From positions 124,001 through 188,000 of the forward strand of contig NZ_CP059492.1 of the NCBI RefSeq assembly GCF_014041995.1: 64,000 nucleotides of DNA, written 5' to 3'. Shown here one piece after another: positions 33,193 through 41,918 of this stretch (position 1 is the first letter of the stretch; each line of letters opens with the position of its first letter). The DNA comes from Changpingibacter yushuensis (GTDB lineage Bacteria > Actinomycetota > Actinomycetes > Actinomycetales > Actinomycetaceae). The position numbers were made by a program, and so were the translations under genes. The notes under the pieces are model-generated. The model was given only the letters and a program-made list of their open reading frames with translations. It was not told the DNA's origin and searched no databases.

Positions 33193-34073
33193 GCCGCCAC
33201 CTGCTTCCTGGAGCTCGCAACCGCCACCCGTATCTCACTGGCAGATAGCCCTGTGGAAAGCGCGGCTTGCTCTAGCCCTGCCCAATCGGTTGTGAGACCA
33301 CGCTGCTCACGTTCAACCATTCGGCACGCCACCCAGAAAAGGAGAGTGTTACGTTCCCCCACCTTCGCGTTAACCATCGTGCGTACGAGCCCATCTAGAG
33401 CCCTGCCACAGTGGTAGCCCGTCGAACCTGCCACGGGCATCGGGCGGGGTGCCGGGGGTGCCAGAGCGTCCGCAAGCGCAGCGGGCAGTTCGGCCAGCTC
33501 CATCGGGCCCTCACACCATTCATAGAGCACACCTGTGGCCGGGTGCGGCGAAGGCGGGGCAATCACATACCCCCTACCCCCAACCCGCACATCTACATGC
33601 GGAACAAGCTTGCCGCCCCTATCCCTCACACCACACTGGCTAAGGCCGGTAATCCTGTGCGTGAAATAGTAGTGATAGCCACCCCCAGCCCTTCCCGTGA
33701 CAGCCGTCAACGTTGCCGGGAGCGGCCCACCATTAACTACCTGTAGGCTCGCGAGCGCTCGCGGTTCGTCGAGATCTAGCACAACCACACTGGGAGGTAA
33801 CGCTAGGCCTATGAGAGCTTGTGGCCAGCGGTGCCACCATTCGGCTACCTGTGTGAGGCTTGTGGTGGCATTCTTGAATCCTCCAGCTATCCGGGGACTC
33901 TTCGGGCGGGTGCCGGTCTCCCAGCATGGGAGAACACTCCACCCGTTGGCGGCGTAGTCAAGTGCGGCATCACCTAGGAAAGAGATGTTCGGGCGGCACG
34001 GGTGAGTATCGGCTAGAATAGACGTATCGGATGTGGCGGCCTCGTCGGGGGCCGCTTCTTTTTCTGTATTCAC
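33189..34073 (-). CDS. Bifunctional primase-polymerase (prim-pol) of the integrative element
   Basis: This 294-residue protein has the archaeo-eukaryotic primase-like Prim-Pol domain: ALDYAANGWSVLPCW at the N-terminus, VVVLDLDEP with the metal-binding DxD, GGYHYYF with the conserved His, and DVRVGGRGYVIAPPS. A C-terminal primase-linked region (GERNTLLFWVACRMVER) follows. It would synthesise primers for element replication together with the helicase encoded by the overlapping downstream gene. Such prim-pol/RepA pairs are typical of actinobacterial integrative plasmids and satellites. It lies 13 bp after the HTH gene. Confidence 0.88.
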   Translation of the reverse strand: MNTEKEAAPDEAATSDTSILADTHPCRPNISFLGDAALDYAANGWSVLPCWETGTRPKSPRIAGGFKNATTSLTQVAEWWHRWPQALIGLALPPSVVVLDLDEPRALASLQVVNGGPLPATLTAVTGRAGGGYHYYFTHRITGLSQCGVRDRGGKLVPHVDVRVGGRGYVIAPPSPHPATGVLYEWCEGPMELAELPAALADALAPPAPRPMPVAGSTGYHCGRALDGLVRTMVNAKVGERNTLLFWVACRMVEREQRGLTTDWAGLEQAALSTGLSASEIRVAVASSRKQVAA

Positions 34074-34086
34074 TTTGCCTACCGCC

Positions 34087-34269
34087 TTACGCTACGGCGG
34101 GTGGCAGTGCGGCCTGGAGAGCTGCAACCGGGATACGAATCACACGGCCTACCTTGTAGGCTTCAAGTTCTTTGCGGTAGATCATCCGGCGCACGGTGTC
34201 CTTGGATACGCCAAGGTATTGTGCGGTTTCTGGGATGGAGAGATAGCCCTGTTCAATGTTCGCGTGCAT
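34087..34269 (-). CDS. Excisionase-family HTH protein
   Basis: This 60-residue winged-HTH protein of the MerR/excisionase type has YLSIPETAQYLGVSKDTVRRM (HTH), then the wing KVGRVIRIP. Proteins of this size next to an integrase either promote excision or repress/activate element genes. It precedes the prim-pol gene in the same direction with a 13-bp gap, so it probably heads the replication operon and may control it. Confidence 0.85.
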   Translation of the reverse strand: MHANIEQGYLSIPETAQYLGVSKDTVRRMIYRKELEAYKVGRVIRIPVAALQAALPPAVA

Positions 34270-34414
34270 GAAATTCCTTCTGGAATTGGGGTGCTGTAGA
34301 TACAGTTCACCCGTGTTTTCATGCTGTCACTCAAAGAGCGGCCGTGGCTTCTTCTATCGGCGTGCCACGGTGCCATGTGCCTATGCTAGCGCACATGGGC
34401 ACAAAGGTGTAGCT

Positions 34415-35236
34415 CTACCATTCCTTCATGAGTTCAATGATTCTGAGAAGGGTGCTTATCGAGATTCTCTTTTGCCCTTGTTCTGCCAGCTTGTCCAGCG
34501 CGGGAGACAGTTCATAGTGAGGAATATCGGGTATTGAGATACCGCACGGGCACGCCATTCTCCACACGGGTGCCTGGCCGTAGCGATCGAGGATGTCCAC
34601 AATATCGTGAAATCGTCCCCCCTCTGCCGCTGGAATATTGAGCAACTCCCCTTCTTCCGTAAGTGCTCCTACGAATGGTGAGAAACGGTTCTCACGACCG
34701 TCTTTATCTGACGAGTTGTACAACACTTCAGCCTTGAAATCGTCAGGGTATATGGTGACACTATCCTCAAGGAAAGGTCTGCCGTCAGGGTCGTACGCGT
34801 ACAGGTCATAGACGTTTGGCTCAGTCCCGCCGTCCATATCTATAACACGTTCTTCATACCCTTGCTCTGTAAGCTGGCGCACCCGGCGATCAATTCGTTC
34901 TTGCACGGCGGCATCCACTATGCCGTTAAATTGGGAAGCGTTATCTTCCCCAGTTTCTTCCATGTGTTTAGCGCTATACGTTCGGGTGGAGAAATGAGCG
35001 ATGTTCACCCATTCAAAGGCTTTAGGTGTGTGTCTCCCGAGATAGTAGTAACTGAACTCTCGTTCCTGAGGGGCCACGTCGTTATACTCACTAATGAAAG
35101 ATACCTTCGTCACTTCACGTCCTACGCGTTGGAAGTCAGCTAGGTTATGTTTCCGTTTCCCGCTCCTATGCCACTGCCGTTGAGCGTCACAGAAGATCTT
35201 GATGTTCCAAGCCCATGTGTTCCAAGTCTCCTGCAT
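34415..35236 (-). CDS. Unknown 273-aa protein, probable cargo of the integrative element
   Basis: This soluble 273-residue protein has no signal peptide, membrane helix or motif I recognise. Notable segments are an aromatic-rich N-terminus (WNTWAWNIKIFCDAQRQWH), an acidic middle (YDPDGRPFLEDSVTIYPDDF), a CPCGISIPDIPHYELSP element with two close cysteines, and a helical C-terminus (ISISTLLRIIELMKEW). It sits between integrase and replication genes, where small integrative elements and satellites often carry defence or accessory cargo. Regulation, phage interference or a structural role are all possible; the sequence does not decide. Confidence 0.7.
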   Translation of the reverse strand: MQETWNTWAWNIKIFCDAQRQWHRSGKRKHNLADFQRVGREVTKVSFISEYNDVAPQEREFSYYYLGRHTPKAFEWVNIAHFSTRTYSAKHMEETGEDNASQFNGIVDAAVQERIDRRVRQLTEQGYEERVIDMDGGTEPNVYDLYAYDPDGRPFLEDSVTIYPDDFKAEVLYNSSDKDGRENRFSPFVGALTEEGELLNIPAAEGGRFHDIVDILDRYGQAPVWRMACPCGISIPDIPHYELSPALDKLAEQGQKRISISTLLRIIELMKEW

Positions 35237-35353
35237 ACGGCTATGCTCTCCCCTGCTCTAGACTTGAACCTAGCAAGAGTTCGCCTGACCATTTGGTTAG
35301 ATCTCCTGCTTGAGGTGTCACAGTCAACGAATGAGTCCAGTTAGGGTCATTCC

Positions 35354-36577
35354 TCACGCTTGCTTCCTCTTCTGATCGAGCGAGATAACGCTAGCGGGGC
35401 GAATGCGCTCGCGGTCTAGGCCGTCCACTACCCGGGTGAGTTCTTCATCTGACGTGTGCGTATAACGGTCTGTCATGCTTGTTGTGGTGTGTCCGAGAAG
35501 GTCACGTACCGCGGTCGCTGAAGCACCATTCTCACGGGCTAAACTAGCCGCTGTGTGGCGCAGATCATGTGGCGAGACATGCCCTACACCGGCGCGTTCC
35601 CCCGCACGTGAAAGATTCTTCTGGAAGGTCCTCTCAGGGATTATCTCTCTCGAATCTTTCACCGTGTGGAATAGTAAGCCGGTAGTCCCAGCCTTATCCG
35701 CGAGCGCGGTAATGTCATCGGTCAACGATGGCGGGCACGGGATACTGCGAATGCTTTTCGGTGTTTTCGGTGTGCCGGTTACCCGGTTCTTCCCCTGACC
35801 AGAGACGGCCATATGAATATCAATCCATACCCTTCCGGCATCGTCGGTGCGCACATCCCCACCATGTAAGAAACGGAGTTCCCCAGAGCGTTCTCCTGTC
35901 AGTCCGGCCAACATGATAGGGACCCTCATATATTCGGGGACTTGGGCGGCGACCGCTTCAAGTTCGGGAAGTGAGAGTGCGTGTGGCTCACGCTTACGCC
36001 GCGCTACCTGTGGCGCACGTGCCGGTTCCACCGTGGCAAGCATGTTCCTTTTGCACGGGTTAGCTGCTAGGAGGTCATCGTCCACTGAGGTGGCCAGAAT
36101 TGTCTTGAATAGCTCATAAGCCTTCTTGCGTGCCCCTGGAGAGCCTGGAGCAAGGACGGCCAGCCATGCGCGCACATCCGGCGTCGTGATCGCTCTCAGT
36201 GGTGTATTGGCCCATTGTGGGAGCAAGTGGACACGTAGTAGACCTTCGTAGGTCTGCCGTGTCCTTGGTGTGAGGCGGCGTGACGGTAGCCATGTGGCGG
36301 CGTAGGTACCGAATGTGCGTGCTGCACGGAGGGCTTCCATGGTGGCCTCTACGCGCTCGGCTTCGAGTTCTTCGGGTGCCTTCCATGTTCCCTTGGCGAT
36401 ATCTGTTTGGGTCCCCGCTAGCCATGCCTGTGCTTCTGTCCTAGTGCGAAACGTTGTAGGCGCAGATATGCGGTTAGGTGAACCATCGTCATTGAACGGT
36501 GTCAGTGGGTGTGTGTATCGGGCACGAAATCGCCCTGAGCGTTGCTTGTCGATTGCCCCAAATGCTAGACGTCCCAT
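35354..36577 (-). CDS. Tyrosine site-specific integrase
   Basis: This 407-residue phage-type integrase has an N-terminal arm-binding part (RFRARYTHPLTPF), a SAM-like core-binding domain (FGTYAATWLPSRRLTPRTRQ) and a catalytic domain with Arg in LTGERSGELRFL, His-x-x-Arg in SPHDLRHTAASLA, His in LLGHTTTSM and the nucleophile Tyr in DRYTHTS. All key residues are intact. It should recombine attL and attR at the 3' end of tRNA-Ser(CGA). Its gene lies at the attR end, and a 23-bp end repeat lies 20 bp upstream of its start. Confidence 0.95.
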   Translation of the reverse strand: MGRLAFGAIDKQRSGRFRARYTHPLTPFNDDGSPNRISAPTTFRTRTEAQAWLAGTQTDIAKGTWKAPEELEAERVEATMEALRAARTFGTYAATWLPSRRLTPRTRQTYEGLLRVHLLPQWANTPLRAITTPDVRAWLAVLAPGSPGARKKAYELFKTILATSVDDDLLAANPCKRNMLATVEPARAPQVARRKREPHALSLPELEAVAAQVPEYMRVPIMLAGLTGERSGELRFLHGGDVRTDDAGRVWIDIHMAVSGQGKNRVTGTPKTPKSIRSIPCPPSLTDDITALADKAGTTGLLFHTVKDSREIIPERTFQKNLSRAGERAGVGHVSPHDLRHTAASLARENGASATAVRDLLGHTTTSMTDRYTHTSDEELTRVVDGLDRERIRPASVISLDQKRKQA

Positions 36578-36596
36578 AGGTTTTCCCTCCCCAAAC

Positions 36597-36619
36597 CGCG
36601 GTACATATGCGGTACAACG
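36597..36619 (+). repeat. 23-bp element-end repeat, right copy
   Basis: Identical to 30979-31001. It lies in the integrase gene's upstream region, so protein binding here could also autoregulate the integrase. Confidence 0.85.
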
Positions 36620-36746
36620 CTGCCATAAATGAGCGTATCAGAGCACAATTGAGCATACATAGTGAATGAAACAAAACGTTGGCATAGCAACGAAAGGTGG
36701 ACTTTTCCCCACGTTTCCAGCACTCCCAAAAAGGCGTGCCTACGCT

Positions 36747-36786
36747 TTCAAATCCCGCCGCTACCGCCACTGGTTTTCCCCGGTAC
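36747..36786 (+). repeat. attR: 40-bp direct repeat
   Basis: Identical to 30897-30936. It contains the tRNA-Ser 3' segment without the rest of the tRNA, and is followed by the re-formed terminator-like hairpin (36777-36786 with 36801-36810). Confidence 0.93.
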
Positions 36787-36914
36787 ACACGTGACAAGTG
36801 GTACCGGGGATAGTCATTTCAGCGTAGTGCATGACCTATGTGTGGTCTCCGGTTCGGCTGCGGAACTCCCAACTAGCTGTGCGTGCTTGGGGATTCCTCC
36901 TGTGCACGTAGCCT
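36787..36914. other. Chromosomal flank after attR
   Basis: About 130 bp between attR and the 3' end of the MFS pseudogene. Apart from the right arm of the hairpin at 36801-36810, no feature is visible. Confidence 0.4.
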
Positions 36915-38243
36915 TTATCCCTCATTAGGTGATTCCGGTGATTTACTCGGAGATTCTTCGCCATATCCCAGCGAGTGCGCGTAGGTCTCCAGATGATCCG
37001 AAAGTGGGATGTCACGGACTTCTGAAGAGAACAACAGTGGGAGGAATAGGAGCGCCATGAGGGATCCCATGATGATCATGGTGGTCTGGTAGCCCAAGGT
37101 CTGTAGTCTGATTCCGGCGAGTGCGGTAATAGCTGCTCCGACGAGGGACTCATAGATACCCATGCTGGCGAAAGCTCGCCCCATGACGGCCTTGGGCATA
37201 GCGAGCATCTGGAATGCCCCCATCGCCGAGTTCCCGGCTGGCAGCAGAAGTAGTGCGGGGACTAGAAGAACGAGCTTCCACACCAGGCCGGTGGTGGCGG
37301 ACATGGCCAGCACACATACGACGGGTAGCGCGAATGCGATGAGCGTGAGCACACCGCCCCGGACGCGCGGAAGAAGCACACTGACGAGTAATGAACCCAG
37401 GAAGACGCCAACGGCAGCAGCAGTGTTAATGAAACCAGCTTCCGTCTCGCTACTGCCTTGGGTCACCAACTCCATGATGGTGATGAGGATTGCGGCGTTG
37501 AATAGAGAAAAGACGGGGTTGCCAGCAAAGACAATAATACGCATGAGCCGCGAACTGAGGATCCAACGGAATCCGTCGAAGAGTCCACTGATCGAAATCG
37601 GTGATTTCTCGCTGGGAGGCGGAGCAAAAGAGCCTTTCAGGCGCCACGCTGAAAGCGTCTGAATCAACGCCAGAATTGCGGTGGTGAGGAAGGGAAAGAC
37701 CCGCGATATACCCAACAGAAGGCCACCCACAGGAGCACCGCCGAATTCGATAGCAGCATCGCGTCCCTGATTCACTGCCATGGCTTGCGGTAGTTGTTCG
37801 GAAGGAACAACATCGCGCAACAGGAGATTTGATACCCCACCAGTAAGTCCGGACCTCAGTCCCTGAAGAATGGCCAAGATGATCGCTGCGGTGAATGTGA
37901 ACCAGTCAAAATAGAGAAACAGGCATGCCCACGAATAGATAAGAAGACCCGCCACACCGTTGATGACGAGGAGTTTTCTGCGATCCATTGCGTCTTGAAG
38001 AGAACCACCAAAGAGCTCACAGGTTGCGGAGACTATCATTGCGATAGAACCCATCAGTGAGGCTTTTGCCGGTGATCCTGTTAATGCCAGAACAATCAAT
38101 GGAAAAGCATAGCTAGTTACTGATCCGCCAAGCGCTGACGATGTATCTGCAGCAAACCACCATCGATATGATGCTGTTCAGAATAAACGGCGTGGGTGGG
38201 AGTGCGAGGACTGTTGGTCGCTGACATCTGCTGACATTGACAT
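36915..38243 (-). pseudogene. MFS transporter gene with an in-frame stop near its start
   Basis: The gene starts at ATG 38243, with GGAG six bases before it, and reads MSMSADVSDQQSSHSHPRRLF. It then meets TGA at 38178-38180 and continues in the same frame as TASYRWWFAADTSSALGGS into a normal MFS body of about 400 residues, including LIVLALTGSPAKASL. Family members usually have Trp at the stop position, so TGG to TGA is the simplest explanation. A TTG at 38099 could restart translation but would lose most of helix 1. The body resembles MFS exporters of the MefA/drug-resistance type. The substrate is unknown. Confidence 0.8.
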
Positions 38244-38313
38244 AGAAAGCTCCATGTGGTGAGGCTGCTTTCAAGCAAATATACGCCTGGCGGCCGCGTT
38301 GCCATTGCATAGT

Positions 38314-38387
38314 CCCACAATAGATCTCAAGCCCACAATAGATCTCAAGCCCACAATAGATCTCAAGCCCACAATAGATCTCAAGCC
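38314..38387. repeat. 18-bp tandem repeat, four copies, over the GDPD stop codon
   Basis: CCCACAATAGATCTCAAG is repeated exactly four times (38314-38385). The GDPD stop (38381-38383) lies in the last copy, so the other copies are 3' untranslated. Confidence 0.95.
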
Positions 38388-39151
38388 AAATCGAGCATCG
38401 AATCCGCCACGTTCGTGAAAACTCCAGTTGCACCGAGGTGGAACAACTCGTTTGCCCGAGCTCTTGAGTCCACAGTCCAGACGTTTACCTTGTAGCCAGC
38501 TTTCAGAGGAAGTGCCATAAGTTGGGGGAGGAGCGCCGTATCCTCCAAATGCACATAACTCGCGCCGCAAATCTCGAGCACAGAAAGCCAATCCAAGCCC
38601 AATGTACGTTGCTCGAAGAGTACACCGATGGGGTAATTGGGAACGCGGCGATGGAACTCGGCTAGCTGAAGCAGGCTAAAGGAGGAAACGATGATTTCGA
38701 TACCAGGCTTGAGGCGCGCCAGTTCTCTCATCACCACATCGATGAGCGTGTGAGCGCCCGCAGCCCCCGCCTCATGAGACTTGAGCTCGATATTCGCGTT
38801 CATACCCGTCTCATTGAGAAAGTCTATGAACTCATGCAACGTTGGCAAGTGTTCGCCCGCAAAGGACGGGCTGAACCACGCTCCGGCGTCGACGTGTGGA
38901 AGCTCGTGCCTACTGAGCGCATACATTGAACCACTGTGGTCCGTTGTTCGGTTGAGTGTGGAGTCATGGAGAATGACGGGTGTTCCATCGGCGATGATAT
39001 CCACGTCAGTTTCAATCCACGTGCAGCCGGCTTCATGAGCCAACCGGAACGCGGCCATTGTGTTCTCCGGAGCCTGTGTGCACAGGCCTCGGTGAGCAAA
39101 CACGATGCGCTGTTCGGTTCCTGCTTGGTTCCTAGACTCGACTGGACTCAT
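38381..39151 (-). CDS. Glycerophosphodiester phosphodiesterase
   Basis: This 256-residue TIM-barrel enzyme hydrolyses glycerophosphodiesters to glycerol-3-phosphate and alcohol. It has the GDPD signature FAHRGLCTQAPENTMAAF, the metal-site ETDVDIIADGTPVILHD and ELKSHEAG, and the C-terminal VNVWTVDSRARANELFHLGATGVFTN. It has no signal peptide, so it is probably cytoplasmic. The ATG at 39151 follows GAAGG and overlaps the upstream ATPase gene by 20 bp, so the two are co-transcribed. A tandem repeat overlaps its stop. Confidence 0.93.
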   Translation of the reverse strand: MSPVESRNQAGTEQRIVFAHRGLCTQAPENTMAAFRLAHEAGCTWIETDVDIIADGTPVILHDSTLNRTTDHSGSMYALSRHELPHVDAGAWFSPSFAGEHLPTLHEFIDFLNETGMNANIELKSHEAGAAGAHTLIDVVMRELARLKPGIEIIVSSFSLLQLAEFHRRVPNYPIGVLFEQRTLGLDWLSVLEICGASYVHLEDTALLPQLMALPLKAGYKVNVWTVDSRARANELFHLGATGVFTNVADSMLDLA

Positions 39152-41609
39152 GGACGCGACCTTCGGCTTCCTTCTCGGTTCGGCGGGCTTCGCGCTCAAT
39201 TCTGCGCTGAGCGGCAGCGGCCGCACGTTCTTGCTTCGGCATCCACACAGGCTTTTCGCTCTTGGTAACCGAACGGAGCACCCACCACAGGATCTCGATA
39301 AGGGTCGCGCCGATTAGCCCGGCGACCGCCGCAAAGCTCATGGCCTCAACATTGGATGAATCAAGCATGAAGATAGTCTGCGTGAAATCCAAGGTGAAGA
39401 TAAGTCCGTAACCCACTAAGGGGAGAAGGATGAGCAGGATCTTCCACCACTCGTACGGTCTGGCCACCACTGCCAGAACCCACGTGGATGCCATGATCAG
39501 TGCCAGCAGAGCAGCAGTGGAGGCTTGCGTGGCTTGCTGTTCAGTGCCATCAGGGACTCGCACGGCCACATAAGTGACAAATGATGCCAGCGCCACCACG
39601 AGCCCGGCCGGGAAACCGAACTGCATAACCCGCTGGACGAAGTTGTCTTTAGCGCGTTCGTTGTTAGGTGGAAGCGAAAGCAGGAAGGCAGGTATGCCGA
39701 TGGTGAACCAGCCCGTGATGGTCACGTGGATGGGTTGGAACGGGAACGGCAGAGCAAAGAGCAGTACCAAGATGGCCATGATTGAGGAATAGACCGTCTT
39801 GGTCAGGAACAAATTGGCTACGCGTTCGATGTTGCCAAGCACGCGCCTACCTTCTGCCACAACATAGGGCAGTGTGGCGAACTTGTCATTGAGCAACACG
39901 ATCTTGGCAACCGACCTCGTTGCCGCTGTACCCGAGCCCATGGCAACTCCCAGGTCCGCATCCTTCAACGCCAGAACATCATTAACTCCGTCTCCGGTCA
40001 TGGCAACGGTGTGCCCATTGTTCTGGAGTGCCGCCACCATTGCGCGCTTCTGTTGTGGGGTGACGCGCCCAAATACGTGCGAATCGTTGATAGTCTGCGC
40101 AAAATCGGCTTCGGTTATAGACCGAGCATCAATGGCTTCGCCGGAGTCCATGCCGAGGTTGCGGGTAACCGCACCTACAGATTCGGCATTATCGCCAGAG
40201 ATGACCTTGACCTGCACTCCCTGGCTGCGAAAGAACTCAAGGGTTTCGGCGGCGTCGGGCCGAATACGTTGCTCCAGCACTACCAAGGCAATCGGCTCCA
40301 CCAGTCCGGGAGCGCCCTCCGCAGTCACTGGCACATCGCTAGAGGCGAGCAGCAACACACGCAGCCCCGTAGAAGCGATCTCCTGCGCCTGCTTGCCGGC
40401 ATCGCTCGTTGCTGGAATGAGCACATCTGGCGCTCCAAGAATCCAGTGGCCTTCTGAAGCGAAGCTCACCCCTGACCACTTCTTCGCTGATGTGAAAGGC
40501 TGGGTCTGCTCCACTTCCCACTGGACTTTGGCTGTGCCCACTCCAACCCGAATTGCCTCCATTGAGGAGTTCGGCGCCGGGTCCGCAGAAGCAAGTTGGC
40601 TGAGTGCCTCCAGAGCCTCGGCCTCAGAGTGTGATCCGAGCGGGTGCAATGTGCCGAACTCCATGGAGTTCTCCGTAAGTGTTCCCGTCTTGTCCGCACA
40701 CACCACGTCTACCCGTGCCAAGCCCTCAATTGCTGGCAGTTCGTTCACGAGGCATTTGCGTTGCCCAAGCCGAATGACTCCCAGTGCGAAGGCCGTGGAT
40801 GTGATGAGCACAAGGCCTTCGGGGATCATTGGCACCAGCGCACCAGTCACAGACAAGATCACCGCTTGCCAGTTGTTCTCACCAACTCGGATTTGCCCGA
40901 AGACGGTCAGGATTCCAACTGGGATCAGAATCCATGTGATGACCTTGAGGATCGAGTTGATGCCGGCTTGCAGCTCCGAATGCACCAGCGAAAACTTCGC
41001 CGCCTCAGCGGTGAGCTTGCCAGCGTAGGAATCGGCTCCAACCTTGGTTGCCTGATATGAGCCCACGCCAGAAGCCACAAAGCTGCCTGATAATACTTGG
41101 TCCCCTTCGCGTTTTGGAACGGGATCGGATTCCCCTGTCAGCAGGGATTCGTCCACTTCGAGGTATCGAGCTTCGGCCACGACGCCGTCCACAACGATCT
41201 GTTCGCCGGGAGTCACGGTGACGATATCGTCAAGAACAACTTCCTCTTGAGCGACTTGACGCTCACTGCCGTTTCGCCGGACGGTTGGATGTGCTTCGCC
41301 GACGACGGCGAGTGAATCCAGCGTGTTCTTTGCCCTCAGTTCTTGGACGATTCCAATGATGGAATTCGCAATGATGAGAAGGCCGAAGGCTCCGTTAATC
41401 CACGATCCGGTCAACATGACGAGGACGAACAGGACGCCCAGCAACGCATTGATACGGGTGAAGACGTTGTCTTTGACAATCTGTAGAGTGGTTCGCCCGG
41501 AACGAGGAGGGAGGGAGTTGGTGAGCCCTTCCTCTGTGCGCTCGCGAACTTGAGCATCGCTCAGGCCAATGTGAGGATCGATGTGGTGGTCGCGCACTGG
41601 TGCAGACAT
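39132..41609 (-). CDS. ctpE: Cation-translocating P-type ATPase (CtpE-like)
   Basis: This 825-residue pump shows the actuator motif ESLLTGESDPV, the phosphorylation motif CADKTGTLTE, nucleotide-binding KWSGVSFASEGHWILGAPD, and hinge MTGDGVNDVLALKDADLG. In the membrane, VPMIPEGLVLITS matches the PEGL signature of CtpE, a calcium transporter described in mycobacteria. About ten helices are expected. No soft-metal CxC motif is present, which argues against copper or zinc export. The ATG at 41609 matches the family N-terminus; an in-frame ATG at 41663 is possible. It overlaps GDPD downstream. Confidence 0.9.
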   Translation of the reverse strand: MSAPVRDHHIDPHIGLSDAQVRERTEEGLTNSLPPRSGRTTLQIVKDNVFTRINALLGVLFVLVMLTGSWINGAFGLLIIANSIIGIVQELRAKNTLDSLAVVGEAHPTVRRNGSERQVAQEEVVLDDIVTVTPGEQIVVDGVVAEARYLEVDESLLTGESDPVPKREGDQVLSGSFVASGVGSYQATKVGADSYAGKLTAEAAKFSLVHSELQAGINSILKVITWILIPVGILTVFGQIRVGENNWQAVILSVTGALVPMIPEGLVLITSTAFALGVIRLGQRKCLVNELPAIEGLARVDVVCADKTGTLTENSMEFGTLHPLGSHSEAEALEALSQLASADPAPNSSMEAIRVGVGTAKVQWEVEQTQPFTSAKKWSGVSFASEGHWILGAPDVLIPATSDAGKQAQEIASTGLRVLLLASSDVPVTAEGAPGLVEPIALVVLEQRIRPDAAETLEFFRSQGVQVKVISGDNAESVGAVTRNLGMDSGEAIDARSITEADFAQTINDSHVFGRVTPQQKRAMVAALQNNGHTVAMTGDGVNDVLALKDADLGVAMGSGTAATRSVAKIVLLNDKFATLPYVVAEGRRVLGNIERVANLFLTKTVYSSIMAILVLLFALPFPFQPIHVTITGWFTIGIPAFLLSLPPNNERAKDNFVQRVMQFGFPAGLVVALASFVTYVAVRVPDGTEQQATQASTAALLALIMASTWVLAVVARPYEWWKILLILLPLVGYGLIFTLDFTQTIFMLDSSNVEAMSFAAVAGLIGATLIEILWWVLRSVTKSEKPVWMPKQERAAAAAQRRIEREARRTEKEAEGRVHESSRV

Positions 41610-41663
41610 GCCTTCGAGGTTATGCGTTGGGCCGGCGCGAGGCAACCGTTCGGGTTCAGCCAT

Positions 41664-41918
41664 AAGGGGAGTAGTCCCTCGGCAAGCACTGCTGGCGCGG
41701 CCAATCCCTACGTGATTGATTTCGGTTTGGCACCAGTTCGAGGCCATGAAAAGGTGAACTTGTCTAGTTGCTGGCGTGTCTTCCTTCCGACAGCAAAAAC
41801 CCGTTGATCTGGTTCAGGCGCGTCTTAGAGTGAAGGAAGTGTTGACCTGCGCAGCCGTTGTGGTGCCCGTGCGGTTCGGCAAGATATTCGACTCGCAGCC
41901 TAGGCGGAGGCAAGAACC
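41664..41918. other. Divergent promoter region, ctpE / acyl-CoA ligase
   Basis: About 250 bp between divergent genes, presumably carrying both promoters. No repeat or operator stands out. Confidence 0.4.

Larger units (their letters stand above)
30897..36786. mobile_element. Compact integrative element (5.85 kb) in tRNA-Ser(CGA)
   Basis: Bounded by 40-bp att repeats. All genes lie on the minus strand, in transcription order: integrase, unknown 273-aa protein, excisionase-type HTH, primase-polymerase, RepA-like helicase. No relaxase, FtsK/TraB transfer protein, capsid, terminase or lysis gene is visible. It thus has integration and replication functions plus one unknown gene, as in minimal actinobacterial integrative plasmids or phage satellites. 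Confidence 0.88.

Noticed and set aside
34020-34070. Terminator-like hairpin followed by T-run (GCGGCCTCG..GGGGCCGCTTCTTTTTC) on the plus strand
   Set aside because: It lies inside the start of the prim-pol coding region on the other strand and no plus-strand gene ends there.
35240-35345. tRNA-like pattern on the minus strand (GGTTCAAGTC T-loop and a D-loop-like CTAACCAAATGGTCAGG) between integrase and cargo genes
   Set aside because: No anticodon arm fits between the two motifs and the acceptor stem does not pair, so it cannot fold as a tRNA.
38314-38387. CRISPR array
   Set aside because: The four 18-bp units are contiguous with no spacers, and no cas genes are present.
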